This document shows, piece by piece, positions 5,871 to 14,669 of a stretch of DNA of 14,698 nucleotides. How positions within the stretch are numbered: the stretch's first letter is position 1; each line of letters opens with the position of its first letter. The stretch covers positions 1 through 14,698 of the forward strand of contig JAUNHS010000039.1 of assembly GCA_030523805.1 (NCBI GenBank), in the 5' to 3' direction. The stretch comes from Acinetobacter sp. GTDB taxonomy: Bacteria; Pseudomonadota; Gammaproteobacteria; Pseudomonadales; Moraxellaceae. The notes under the pieces were generated by a model. It saw nothing but the letters and a program-made list of their open reading frames with translations, was not told the origin of the DNA and made no database searches. The translations under genes were made by a program, and so were the position numbers.

Positions 5871-8813
5871 ATGGGCTATGAGAGAGTTGTAAACATGAAT
5901 GTGCAATTTAAGCAAAAAGTATTAGTACAATTAATCCGTCAGATTTTCGCACCTACGCTACTGCTGAGTGGTGTTGCCACGCTATCTTTTGCCCAAACTG
6001 AGCAAAGTTTGCAGCATCGTGCAACGTCGTTAGCGGCACAGCAATCGTCTGATACGCAAGTTACTGCGATTATAACAGGGAATGCGACAGCAAGCACAAC
6101 AGAAAACACAACGCTCAATGCAAGCAATGTAACGCAGTCTGCGAATATTAGCCCATCGCTAAGCAATCAGACGACCAATAATCAGACGACGAGCAATCAA
6201 ACCACAAATAGCTCAACGACTAATCATTCACAAAGCAATGTCTCTAATCCTTTGGCACATTTGAGTTTAAATCAGCAAGTCCAAATTATTCTTAAACAGC
6301 AACCCATTCAGCAAAATTTAAGTTTTGATGATTTGGAAAGTTACAATTTTTCCCCTGCGGATACGGCAATGTTGAATGAAATTTACCAAATTGCCGAGCA
6401 AGCCAAAAAAGATGCAGAAGTATGGGAGCAAACGGGCGAGCGTGTAGATAATAATCAAATTTTAATTGATCAACAAACACGAGTGCAAATGGCGAATGGC
6501 ACGCAGGCAAATACGGTAGATATTTCTAGTCAGGCGACGTTGCATAATACGACCACTGTTGCCAGCAATGCGAGCATGAATATCACGCAAGCGAGTAACA
6601 CGTCTAGTAATGCGACGACGGATATAGAAAAAATTGATGTTGCCAATTTGAGTTCGCCTGTGAATGTGAGTGCATTAATTGAAGAAATTCAAAAAGATAG
6701 CCAAATTGTTGTAGAGCAAGTGCAGCAAGCAGAGCAACAACCAAGCGACAGTGAGCAATCATCGCAAACGGCAAATAATAGTAGCAAAAGTACATGGCTT
6801 TCACGCTGGAAAGAGCGACGTAATAACAGCAGTAAAGTGAGTAAAATCAAGTACATTAATGTTGTGGTCGGTGGTACGCAAGATGTTAGTTTGATTGAAA
6901 ATTTAAAAGCCAAATTATCTACCATTACAGCGGAATCTTTGGCGGAAGATTTTCAATCGCTTTTGCCACAAATGCGAACATTAGCCAACCAAGCGGCTCA
7001 AGCTGTGGGCTATTATGATGTCGTTTTTGCGTTTCAATCGGTGGGCAATGACAGCATTAATGTGGTCGTTTCGCAAGCTGAGCCTGTGATTGTAAAAAGT
7101 CAAAATATTGAATTTAGTGGCGATGGTGAATATTTGCCACAATTCCAAATTGTGAACGTTATTCCTGATTTGGAAGAAGGTAAAGTACTCAATCAAGGAT
7201 TGTATGAGAAAACCAAAGAGCGTATTTTGGAAGCCGCAAGTAGCAACGGATTTTTTGATGGTCATTGGAAAATGCGTGATGTGAAAGTGGAATTGCCACA
7301 AAATACAGCTGAAATTAATTTGAAATATGATACAGGCGAGCGTTATCGCTTGGGCGATGTGACGTTTAAAATGAGTGATGAATCGCAACCCTTGATTTTG
7401 AATGAAAGCGTATTGCGTGCGATGATTCCATGGCAAAAAGGCGACGACTACACCACATGGCGTGTGAATATGCTGGGTAATCATTTAAGCAATTCACGTT
7501 ATTTTAGTTCATTAAGCATTAACGCCATTACGCCAGATCCGATTGAAAAAGAATTGGATTTACCTGCCGATGTCTTGGCAGTGATTGAAAAAAATAAAGC
7601 AGCGATACAACAAACTGCACCTGTAGAAAGCAATGGTACACAGGTCGATGAAAGCCAATTTGCACAAGAAGTGAGTCCAATTAGCGATGAATTTGTGGAT
7701 AATAATGCCGAATATCAACAAGAGCAAAAAGAATTGGACGCTTTGCAAGAGCAAGCACGAAAAAGTAAGGAAATCCCTGTTGTTGTAACGTTAAGTGCCG
7801 ATAAATTAAACAATTTAGAAACAGGTATTGGTTATGGTACAGATACAGGCGTGCGTTTGCGTAGTCAATATCGTCGTACGATTGTCAATCGTTTTGGGCA
7901 TGGTTTTCAGGGCAACTTAGAATTATCTCGCATTCGTCAAGCACTTGATGGACGTTACAGCATTCCACACCCACACCCAATTAACCGTTATATCAGCTTG
8001 CTCGGCGGTTATGAACGTGAGAGTGATTTTAGCGTGGGTCAGGGCATGAGTTTGGTGAGTGAGTCTGCGGTGGCTGGTGCAGAATATGTGATGCGAAGCA
8101 ATCGTTTTGATGCTTGGCAGCACGATGTCGGCTTGCGTTATCGTTTAGACCGCTTAACGGTGAATGGCGATGTTGATCCGCAAGATATTCCACAAGAGTT
8201 TTTTATTGTACAAGGTTCAGGCACGCAGCAATCATTATTGATGAGTTATAAGGCATCAAAATTATATGCCGATTCGCCAACCAATCCAACGCAAGGTTTC
8301 CGTCATCAATATAAAGTGGAATTAGGCTCTAAAGCGGTACTCAATGATGTAGATTTAGCCATTTTAACAGCAGGCATGAGTTTTATTTATTCTTTTGGTG
8401 AAAATAAAAATCATCAATTTGTTGGACGTGCCGATGGCAGCTATATGTTTACCAATGATTTTGCTCGAGTGCCGTACAATTTGCGTTTCTTTACTGGTGG
8501 CGACCAAAGCATTCGTGGCTTTGATTATAAAAGTTTATCGCCAAGCAAATTGGGTTTAAAAATTGGTGGTCAGGCATTGGCAATTGGTTCATTGGAATAC
8601 AATTATCAAGTAAAAGAAGGTTGGCGAGTAGGTTTGTTCTCTGATTTTGGTAATAGTTTTGATGCCAAATTTAGCAATCCTTTGGCGTACAGCGTTGGTT
8701 TAGGTGTGCGTTGGCTTTCGCCAGTGGGGACAATTCGTGTAGATTTGGCAACAGGTTTATCTGATGAAAATAAACCAATCCGTTTGCATTTCTTTATTGG
8801 CCCGCAGCTGTAA
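5871..8813 (+). CDS. tamA: TamA, outer-membrane subunit of the translocation and assembly module, with a long low-complexity N-terminal extension
   Basis: TamA is an Omp85-family barrel that works with TamB in inserting some outer-membrane proteins and in phospholipid traffic. After a signal peptide (hydrophobic ~25-41, cleavage near SFA|Q42) comes about 280 residues rich in Asn, Gln, Ser and Thr, without counterpart in the 577-residue E. coli TamA. Three POTRA domains then follow: about 325-405, 407-489 and 490-552. An 80-residue acidic insertion (about 553-634) precedes the barrel, which opens with GIGYGTDTGVRLRSQYRR (652-669) and contains the Omp85 lid motif FFTGGDQSIRGFDYKSL (873-889) and a final strand RLHFFIGPQL. 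Total length is 980. tamB follows on the same strand, which separates it from BamA, as does the three-POTRA count. Two starts are possible: 5871 (AAGGG 8 bases upstream) and 5895, residue 9 (GAGAGAG 8 bases upstream); both give a usable signal peptide. Confidence 0.93.
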   Translation: MGYERVVNMNVQFKQKVLVQLIRQIFAPTLLLSGVATLSFAQTEQSLQHRATSLAAQQSSDTQVTAIITGNATASTTENTTLNASNVTQSANISPSLSNQTTNNQTTSNQTTNSSTTNHSQSNVSNPLAHLSLNQQVQIILKQQPIQQNLSFDDLESYNFSPADTAMLNEIYQIAEQAKKDAEVWEQTGERVDNNQILIDQQTRVQMANGTQANTVDISSQATLHNTTTVASNASMNITQASNTSSNATTDIEKIDVANLSSPVNVSALIEEIQKDSQIVVEQVQQAEQQPSDSEQSSQTANNSSKSTWLSRWKERRNNSSKVSKIKYINVVVGGTQDVSLIENLKAKLSTITAESLAEDFQSLLPQMRTLANQAAQAVGYYDVVFAFQSVGNDSINVVVSQAEPVIVKSQNIEFSGDGEYLPQFQIVNVIPDLEEGKVLNQGLYEKTKERILEAASSNGFFDGHWKMRDVKVELPQNTAEINLKYDTGERYRLGDVTFKMSDESQPLILNESVLRAMIPWQKGDDYTTWRVNMLGNHLSNSRYFSSLSINAITPDPIEKELDLPADVLAVIEKNKAAIQQTAPVESNGTQVDESQFAQEVSPISDEFVDNNAEYQQEQKELDALQEQARKSKEIPVVVTLSADKLNNLETGIGYGTDTGVRLRSQYRRTIVNRFGHGFQGNLELSRIRQALDGRYSIPHPHPINRYISLLGGYERESDFSVGQGMSLVSESAVAGAEYVMRSNRFDAWQHDVGLRYRLDRLTVNGDVDPQDIPQEFFIVQGSGTQQSLLMSYKASKLYADSPTNPTQGFRHQYKVELGSKAVLNDVDLAILTAGMSFIYSFGENKNHQFVGRADGSYMFTNDFARVPYNLRFFTGGDQSIRGFDYKSLSPSKLGLKIGGQALAIGSLEYNYQVKEGWRVGLFSDFGNSFDAKFSNPLAYSVGLGVRWLSPVGTIRVDLATGLSDENKPIRLHFFIGPQL
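6162..6221 (+). repeat. tamA: 15-base in-frame tandem repeat in the TamA low-complexity region
   Basis: Three successive 15-base units encode SNQTT (6162-6176), NNQTT (6177-6191) and SNQTT (6192-6206), and a degenerate fourth encodes NSSTT (6207-6221). Units one and two differ by few bases; unit three has synonymous changes (CAA ACC ACA in place of CAG ACG ACC). The in-frame length and partial decay suggest expansion by slippage or unequal exchange with selection for an open frame. Confidence 0.75.
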
Positions 8814-8835
8814 ATTGAAATATTGCAAGCATTCA

Positions 8836-8855
8836 TTGCTTTGCGAGTAAAGCAA
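8836..8855 (+). other. Hairpin between tamA and tamB
   Basis: TTGCTTT (8836-8842) pairs with AAAGCAA (8849-8855) around a 6-base loop in the 74-base intercistronic gap. No T-run follows, so it is not a full terminator. It could stabilise the tamA message or tune tamB expression. The tamB ribosome site (AAAAAAGGTAACAC) lies 20 bases further on and is free of the stem. Confidence 0.35.
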
Positions 8856-8887
8856 ACCATTTGAAAATAAATGAAAAAAGGTAACAC

Positions 8888-11800
8888 ATGGCAACATCAC
8901 AAAAAAAACGCTTTTCATGGAAAACATTGATTGTATCCTTATTGCTCATCATCATTTTGGCGTTGGCATCGGTGGTTGCCATGCTTTCTACCGATCGTGG
9001 CAGTCGTTTTTTCTTTGAGCGTGTGTTGAGCCATCAGCAAAAGGTGAGTTATCAATATGTGGGTGGTAATTTGTGGCAAGGGATTACTTTAAATCAATTA
9101 TTGGTTGATTTAGCACCGACGCAAATTAAAGCCGATTCTGCTGTGGTGCATTTGGGTTGGCGTGCCATTTTGGCAAAAGAAGCTCACTTTTTTAAAAGCG
9201 ATGTGAAAAATTTACAAATTATTCATTTAAAACCGTCCGATGGTAAACCGTTTAGCTATCCAGAATTAAAACTCCCTGTAACTTTGCGTTTTAACCAACT
9301 TAATGTGGATCAGCTGACCATTCAAACGCTGACGGCAACTACAAAAATTCAAGATATTCAACTCAATGATGCGGTGTGGAATGGTACGCATTTGTCATTT
9401 GAAAATGCACATTTAAATTTGTATGGTGTATTTATTTCCGATGCCACAGGCGATATAGATTTTAGCAAAAAATATCCTTTGCATTTAAATGCACAAGTGC
9501 AAATGCCAGCATTGAAAAATCTCAATATTGAGCAAATGACGGTTAGTGCCGATGGTGATTTAAGCCGTATCAATGCAGGTGTAGCGACTTATACGCCTGA
9601 TTTATTGACAGGTTGGGCAGTGGTACACCCAATGGATAACCTTGTACCGATGAAAGGTGAGTTGCAACTGAAAGATTACCATTTGCCATTTTTAAGCGAT
9701 GAGCAATTATTGGCAAAAGATGGCACGATTGCATTTGCAGGCAATATTCAAGGTTTTGATTTAGAATTGAACAGTGATTTGTCAGGTAAAAATATTCCAG
9801 CAGGGCAATATGTGGGGCAAATGCACACCAATTTTACGGAACGATTGGATATTCACCGTTTAACAGCTGATGTGATTGATGGGCAAGTAGAATTAAAGGG
9901 TACGTTAAACTGGGCGGATAGTAAAAATATTCATTGGCAAGCGGCAGGCGATTTTGCCAGTTTAAAGCCGTCCAATGAATTATTATCAGCAGAGATTCAG
10001 AAGTTTTTACCATCAGCATTGTCTGGGCAATTTACATCGCAAGGTGTATTCAATGATGGGCTAAAAACAAAAAATAGCGTGCAATTTAGCAATCAAGAAC
10101 AATGGCAAGTGGCGTATGAACAAGCAGATTTAAAACAAAGTCAGCAAGTGAAAACCTTAGACGTGGCATGGAAAAATTTAAATCGTGAATTGCCATATAT
10201 TAATGGCGTGCATAGCCCAAGTGGCGATGCCAAAATTCATTTGTACCCAAATCATCAGCAAGTAGAATTTCGTGCTGCCATGTTAGCTCATGCTCAAGGG
10301 ATTTTGCCACAAGGTGGCTATGCTGGTGCATTACGCATTACGCCACAGCAAGTAGATGTTTCACAGTTTCATTATGCTTTAGATGATGCCAAAGTGAGTG
10401 GCACGGCATTGGTCAAATTGCCACAAAAAAATCAAGCCTTACATTGGCAAACGCAGTTAGATTTACAAAATTTCAATCCACAACTTATTGCCAAGCAAGT
10501 GCCTGTAGAGCGTTTGACAGGTCAAGTGAATGTGAGTGGTTATGCCAAAGATGATCAAACACAAATTATTCAAACCAAAGGTATGAATTTAAAAGGGAAA
10601 TTAGCCAAAGGTTTAACGCCTGACAATTTAAAAGTAGATTGGGTACATTTAACAGGCGATGCAACCATCGCATTATTATTTCACCCAAGCCAGCAAGGTG
10701 GTGGATTTAAAAGCTACGCCGTGCAGTATGATGGTGATTTGAAAGCGATTGATCAAGTCAATGGTCGTTTGCAATTTAAGATTGCAGGTACGCCTGACTA
10801 TATCAATATTGAGCAATTTTATCATGATGGTGTCGCAGGGAAAATGAATGCCAAAGGTACGCTAGATTTAGCCGATGGCATACGCTGGAATGTGCAATCT
10901 AATTTATTGCATTTCAAACCACAATTTTTCTATGCTCCTGTACAAGGCGATATTTCAGGGATTGTACAAACTCGTGGCGAATGGTCGGCACATAAAAAGC
11001 AGGTAGATGTAGAGCAATTAAATATTGCAGGTACAATTAACGGCAAAGCCTTGCGTGGTGTGGGACAATTGTCGGTGGATTTGAGCCAATTAGATAAAGG
11101 TTTGAAATATCAACAATTTAATGCCAATCAATTGCAATTATCTTATGCCAATAACCAAGTGCAAGTGTCAGGCAATCAGCAAGGTTTGAATATGAAAGTC
11201 AATGCAGCGGCATTGCAAGAAATTCATCGTGATTTGGCTGGGCGAGTATTTGGTGAATTGACCTTAAGCCGTCAAAACCGTTTGCAAATTCATAGCAATT
11301 TGGCGATTGATCAATTTGCCTATGGCGATATGTTTAAAGTACAGCGTGTCCGTTTGCAAGGCGAATTACCGATTTCTGAAACTGTGCCAAGCCAGTTGGT
11401 GCTATCTATTGAAAATGCTTCGGCATTTAACCGTGTGATTGAGCAAGCCAAAGCCAGTTTAACAGGCACATATATGACGCATATGTTAAAAGTGGATAGT
11501 AAATTGGCACAATCTACTTTTAATATTCAATTGGCAGGTGGTTTTAATAAACGTGGGCAATGGCTCGGACAAATTCAACAAGGGGCGTTTAATACACCAC
11601 GCATGAGTTTGTTGCAAAATCGCCCTGCAGATATTGTTTATCATATCAATAAACAGCAGTTGAAAATTGCTGCACATTGCTGGAATAATCGTCAAAATCA
11701 AATTTGTTTTGACCAAGATATTACTGCAAGTCCAGAACACGCCACTGCGTCATTGATGACCAAAAACATTTATTTGCAAGATTTAAATGCCATTATTCCT

Positions 11801-13384
11801 GATGGCATGGAAATTACAGGGCAACTCAATGGCTATGCCAAAGCATCGTGGACGAAAGGCAAGCAACCACAATTAGATGCTCAATTATTCACACGCAAAG
11901 GTACGATTGGCTTGTTGGGAGAAGATGTCAATGATCCATCAACCACCTTGAATTATGATGAATTGAGTATGGTGGCACAAACCACACCACAAGGTTTGCT
12001 GTTGCGTACCGATTTAAAAACGCCTGATATTGGTACAGGTTATGCCAAAGTTTTGGTACAACCTGAGCAAAAAGGTATGCCAATTTCTGGTGAAGTGGCG
12101 TTTAATGATGTGCAGTTACAAGTATTGCGTCCATTTATTCAAGATGTGCGTAAAATGTCGGGCAGTTTGTCTATTGCAGGAAAGATTGATGGCTTGCTGA
12201 CACAGCCGAATTTTTATGGTGATTTTCGTTTAAAAGATGGTATTTTTAGCTTAAATAGTTTGCCTGTGGATTTGAGTAACATCAACTTGTATGGTGCAAT
12301 CCGTCAAAATAAAGCCGACTTAAAAGGCGTGTTTAATAGCGGTAAAGGCGTAGCGACTTTAACAGGTCAGGCGGCTTGGATTGGTCAGCCGTATTTACGT
12401 TTGAAATTAAAAGGCGATCAATTATTGGTACGTCAGCCGCCACAAATTACGGCAACGGTCAATCCTGATTTATCATTGGAAATTTTACCAAAACAGCAAC
12501 GTTTAACCTTAGATGGTAGCGTACAAATTCCACGAGCTTTGATTACCATGCCTGAAAGCAAAGCCACTGCGATTGAAGTGTCGCCTGATGTGCGTATTGT
12601 GCGTGCGAACCAAGACCGTTTGGCGACGTTAAAATCGGCAAAAGCGTGGGATATTCGTGCCAATATTGGGGTAACTTTGGGTGAGCAAGTGATTTTCCAA
12701 GGTTTTGATGCTCGTGTGCCGATGGGTGGTAAATTGGATTTGGTACAGCGTGGTAAGGAAATTGCTATGCGTGCTAGGGGAGCGATTGGTAGTACCAAAA
12801 AAGTAGCGATTTCTGCGTATGGTCAAACGCTGGATTTGAACCGTGCCATTGCACGTTTTAATGGGGCATTGGTCAATCCAACATTGGATATTGATGCCAA
12901 TAAATCGGTACAAGGCAATACAGTAGGCGTGCGTGTATTGGGGACAGCACTTGCACCGAATATTAAAATTTATAGCGATGCAGGCTTGTCGGAGCAAGAA
13001 GCACTCAATGCTTTATTGACAGGACGTATTAGTGAAGGCAGTGCCAGCACCACATCTACCGATAGCTTTAAGTCTGATGTGAATAACGCTGTCGCCGCTG
13101 CTGGGATTAGTATGGGCTTGGGTGGTACTCGTGCATTGACCAATCAAATTGGGCAAGCATTTGGCTTGAGTGGTTTGGCACTAGATGCACAAGGCACAGG
13201 CGATGATACGCAAGTGAGCTTAACAGGTTATATTACGCCAGACTTATATTTGCGTTACGGTGTGGGTGTATTTACATCGGTGAATAAATTAACCTTGCGT
13301 TATCAAATCAATCAACGCTTGTATTTAGAAGCCAGCCAAGATTTAGAACGAGCGATAGACTTGTTTTATAATTGGCGTTTCTAA
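8888..13384 (+). CDS. tamB: TamB, inner-membrane-anchored periplasm-spanning subunit of the translocation and assembly module
   Basis: TamB is an AsmA-like protein whose long hydrophobic beta-taco groove spans the periplasm and is thought to carry phospholipids to the outer membrane and support outer-membrane protein assembly with TamA. This 1498-residue form begins with basic residues and one signal-anchor helix (TLIVSLLLIIILALASVVAM, about 13-32), then STDRGSRF (34-41), a motif usual just after the anchor. The body is a long run of amphipathic beta repeats. The C-terminal TamB (DUF490) domain covers roughly the last 350 residues: LNALLTGRISEG, GDDTQVSLTGYITPDLYLRYGVGV split as GDDTQVSLTGYI and TPDLYLRYGVGV, then LTLRYQINQRLYLEAS, ending in NWRF. 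E. coli TamB has 1259 residues, so the mid-section is longer here. Two cysteines, C931 and C940, could form a periplasmic disulfide. It has a clear ribosome site and no terminator separates it from tamA. Confidence 0.95.
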   Translation: MATSQKKRFSWKTLIVSLLLIIILALASVVAMLSTDRGSRFFFERVLSHQQKVSYQYVGGNLWQGITLNQLLVDLAPTQIKADSAVVHLGWRAILAKEAHFFKSDVKNLQIIHLKPSDGKPFSYPELKLPVTLRFNQLNVDQLTIQTLTATTKIQDIQLNDAVWNGTHLSFENAHLNLYGVFISDATGDIDFSKKYPLHLNAQVQMPALKNLNIEQMTVSADGDLSRINAGVATYTPDLLTGWAVVHPMDNLVPMKGELQLKDYHLPFLSDEQLLAKDGTIAFAGNIQGFDLELNSDLSGKNIPAGQYVGQMHTNFTERLDIHRLTADVIDGQVELKGTLNWADSKNIHWQAAGDFASLKPSNELLSAEIQKFLPSALSGQFTSQGVFNDGLKTKNSVQFSNQEQWQVAYEQADLKQSQQVKTLDVAWKNLNRELPYINGVHSPSGDAKIHLYPNHQQVEFRAAMLAHAQGILPQGGYAGALRITPQQVDVSQFHYALDDAKVSGTALVKLPQKNQALHWQTQLDLQNFNPQLIAKQVPVERLTGQVNVSGYAKDDQTQIIQTKGMNLKGKLAKGLTPDNLKVDWVHLTGDATIALLFHPSQQGGGFKSYAVQYDGDLKAIDQVNGRLQFKIAGTPDYINIEQFYHDGVAGKMNAKGTLDLADGIRWNVQSNLLHFKPQFFYAPVQGDISGIVQTRGEWSAHKKQVDVEQLNIAGTINGKALRGVGQLSVDLSQLDKGLKYQQFNANQLQLSYANNQVQVSGNQQGLNMKVNAAALQEIHRDLAGRVFGELTLSRQNRLQIHSNLAIDQFAYGDMFKVQRVRLQGELPISETVPSQLVLSIENASAFNRVIEQAKASLTGTYMTHMLKVDSKLAQSTFNIQLAGGFNKRGQWLGQIQQGAFNTPRMSLLQNRPADIVYHINKQQLKIAAHCWNNRQNQICFDQDITASPEHATASLMTKNIYLQDLNAIIPDGMEITGQLNGYAKASWTKGKQPQLDAQLFTRKGTIGLLGEDVNDPSTTLNYDELSMVAQTTPQGLLLRTDLKTPDIGTGYAKVLVQPEQKGMPISGEVAFNDVQLQVLRPFIQDVRKMSGSLSIAGKIDGLLTQPNFYGDFRLKDGIFSLNSLPVDLSNINLYGAIRQNKADLKGVFNSGKGVATLTGQAAWIGQPYLRLKLKGDQLLVRQPPQITATVNPDLSLEILPKQQRLTLDGSVQIPRALITMPESKATAIEVSPDVRIVRANQDRLATLKSAKAWDIRANIGVTLGEQVIFQGFDARVPMGGKLDLVQRGKEIAMRARGAIGSTKKVAISAYGQTLDLNRAIARFNGALVNPTLDIDANKSVQGNTVGVRVLGTALAPNIKIYSDAGLSEQEALNALLTGRISEGSASTTSTDSFKSDVNNAVAAAGISMGLGGTRALTNQIGQAFGLSGLALDAQGTGDDTQVSLTGYITPDLYLRYGVGVFTSVNKLTLRYQINQRLYLEASQDLERAIDLFYNWRF

Positions 13385-13400
13385 TGACTAGTGGATATAA

Positions 13401-13434
13401 AAAGGGCAGATGAATTTCATCTGCCCTTTATTTT
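13401..13434. terminator. Bidirectional rho-independent terminator between tamB and dusB
   Basis: AAAGGGCAGATGA (13401-13413) pairs over 13 bp with TCATCTGCCCTTT (13417-13429) around a 3-base loop, followed by ATTTTAT on the plus strand. On the minus strand the stem ends TTT and continues TTATATCC. It lies between the two convergent stop codons (13384 and 13446) and can end both genes. Confidence 0.92.
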
Positions 13435-13445
13435 ATGATTGATGA

Positions 13446-14465
13446 TTAGTCATTAACATCATGCAAACGTTCGCCCATGGCAAGCAATCCATCAAAATAA
13501 CGCTCCACCACGTTAGCTTGCTCAGCAGTTGAATCCACTTGATACATCTGCTGACGAAATTCATTACTATTGCGTAAACCTGTGGTGTACCATGCGATGT
13601 GCTTGCGTGCAATACGACAGCCTGAATATTCGCCATAAAAACGATACAATTCAGCTAAATGCTCCAACAAAACCGTTTTAATTTCCACAATCGTGGGCGA
13701 TGCCAATTGCTCGCCTGTGCGTAAATAATGGGCAATTTCACGAAAAATCCATGGACGACCTTGTGCCGCACGCCCCACCATAATCGCATCTGCTCCTGTA
13801 AAATCAAGCACATATTTCGCTTTTTCAGGGCTATCAATATCGCCATTGGCAATCAGTGGAATAGAAATTTCTTGCTTCACTTGTTTAATCAATTCATAGC
13901 GAGCATGATTTAAATACATATCTTCTCGTGTGCGACCGTGCAAAGCCAATGCGGCAATGCCTGCTTGTTCGGCACGTTGGGCGATGCGTAAAATATTTTC
14001 TTCGCCATTTTTAAAGCCTAAACGAGTTTTCAGCGTAACAGGCACATCAACCGCTGCCACCACGGCATCTAAAATACGAGCCACCAAATCTTCATCTTGC
14101 AACAATGCCGACCCTGCCAATTTATTACACACTTTTTTGGCAGGGCAGCCCATATTAATATCAACAATTTGAGCACCATTCGCCACTTGATAACGTGCCG
14201 CTTCAGCTAATTCTAAGGGATCAGAACCTGCAATTTGTGCTGAAATCGGTGCAATTTCTCCATCAAAATTGGCACGATACAGGCTTTTTTTGCTCATGCG
14301 TAAAGTTTTATCAGCAGTCATCATTTCGCTTACCGCATGACCTGCCCCAAAATATTTGCATAATTTACGATACGGATTGTCGGTAACGCCTGCCATTGGA
14401 GCAACCCAAATTTTTTGCTCAATCGGACGGTTAAAAAGTTGTGCAATGGTGTTATTGGTGGTCAT
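13446..14465 (-). CDS. dusB: tRNA-dihydrouridine synthase B
   Basis: DusB is an FMN enzyme that reduces a uridine of the tRNA D-loop (U17 in E. coli) to dihydrouridine with NADPH. The 339-residue form from 14465 shows APMAGVTDNPYR (22-33) at the FMN-binding first strand, INMGCPAKKV with the catalytic C107, LKTRLG with K146, LHGRTREDMY with H176, ANGDI, and VGRAAQGRPW near the end of the barrel. The KKVCNKLAGSALLQD stretch after the catalytic cysteine is typical of DusB rather than DusA or DusC. A longer frame opens at an ATG at 14526-14528 and adds 21 residues (MKVFTFQFNIVQFI...), but that stretch resembles no Dus start and has no ribosome site. The start at 14465 also has only a weak site (GAG about 8 bases upstream), so the start is the least certain part. 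In many gamma-proteobacteria dusB is followed by fis; here it meets tamB tail to tail. Confidence 0.93.
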   Translation of the reverse strand: MTTNNTIAQLFNRPIEQKIWVAPMAGVTDNPYRKLCKYFGAGHAVSEMMTADKTLRMSKKSLYRANFDGEIAPISAQIAGSDPLELAEAARYQVANGAQIVDINMGCPAKKVCNKLAGSALLQDEDLVARILDAVVAAVDVPVTLKTRLGFKNGEENILRIAQRAEQAGIAALALHGRTREDMYLNHARYELIKQVKQEISIPLIANGDIDSPEKAKYVLDFTGADAIMVGRAAQGRPWIFREIAHYLRTGEQLASPTIVEIKTVLLEHLAELYRFYGEYSGCRIARKHIAWYTTGLRNSNEFRQQMYQVDSTAEQANVVERYFDGLLAMGERLHDVND

Positions 14466-14609
14466 GGTATTGGCTCGTGTGGGCGATATAAATTGCACTA
14501 TATTAAACTGAAATGTAAAAACTTTCATCTGTTATTGATGAATATATGGCTTGCTTGCTGGTTAGTTGTGATATTTGCATAGAGCGAGCATTGTGCTTGT
14601 ACAAAAACA

Positions 14610-14638
14610 TTCCAATCTTTCATCATTTATGCTATAAA
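14610..14638 (+). promoter_or_regulatory. Extended -10 promoter of the last gene
   Basis: TGCTATAAA (14630-14638) is an extended -10, with TG one base before the TATAAA hexamer. A weak -35 TTCCAA (14610-14615, 3/6) lies 17 bases upstream. Transcription would start near 14645, about 25 bases before the ATG at 14670. Confidence 0.5.
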
Positions 14639-14669
14639 AGTAGTTATTTCAATGATTAAAGGTAACACA

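Noticed and set aside
6981..7484. Long minus-strand open frame (167 residues) within tamA
   Set aside because: It lies wholly opposite the POTRA-coding part of tamA, resembles no protein family, and follows from the codon bias of the real gene.
5871..8813. Reading the Omp85 protein as BamA
   Set aside because: Only three POTRA domains can be placed, and the gene is followed directly by tamB; BamA has five and lies in a different neighbourhood.
8660..12050. The 8-mer ATGCCAAA seen seven times on the plus strand of tamA/tamB, considered as a DNA-uptake-like word
   Set aside because: All copies I found are in frame and encode Asp/Asn/Tyr-Ala-Lys; GCC-AAA is a favoured codon pair here (also in other contexts such as QAK and LAK). 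Codon-pair preference plus repeated protein motifs explain it. A genome-wide count outside genes would be needed to revive the idea.
12433..12997. Two overlapping minus-strand frames of about 121 residues within tamB
   Set aside because: They are opposite the conserved C-terminal TamB domain, overlap each other in different frames, and have no family signature.
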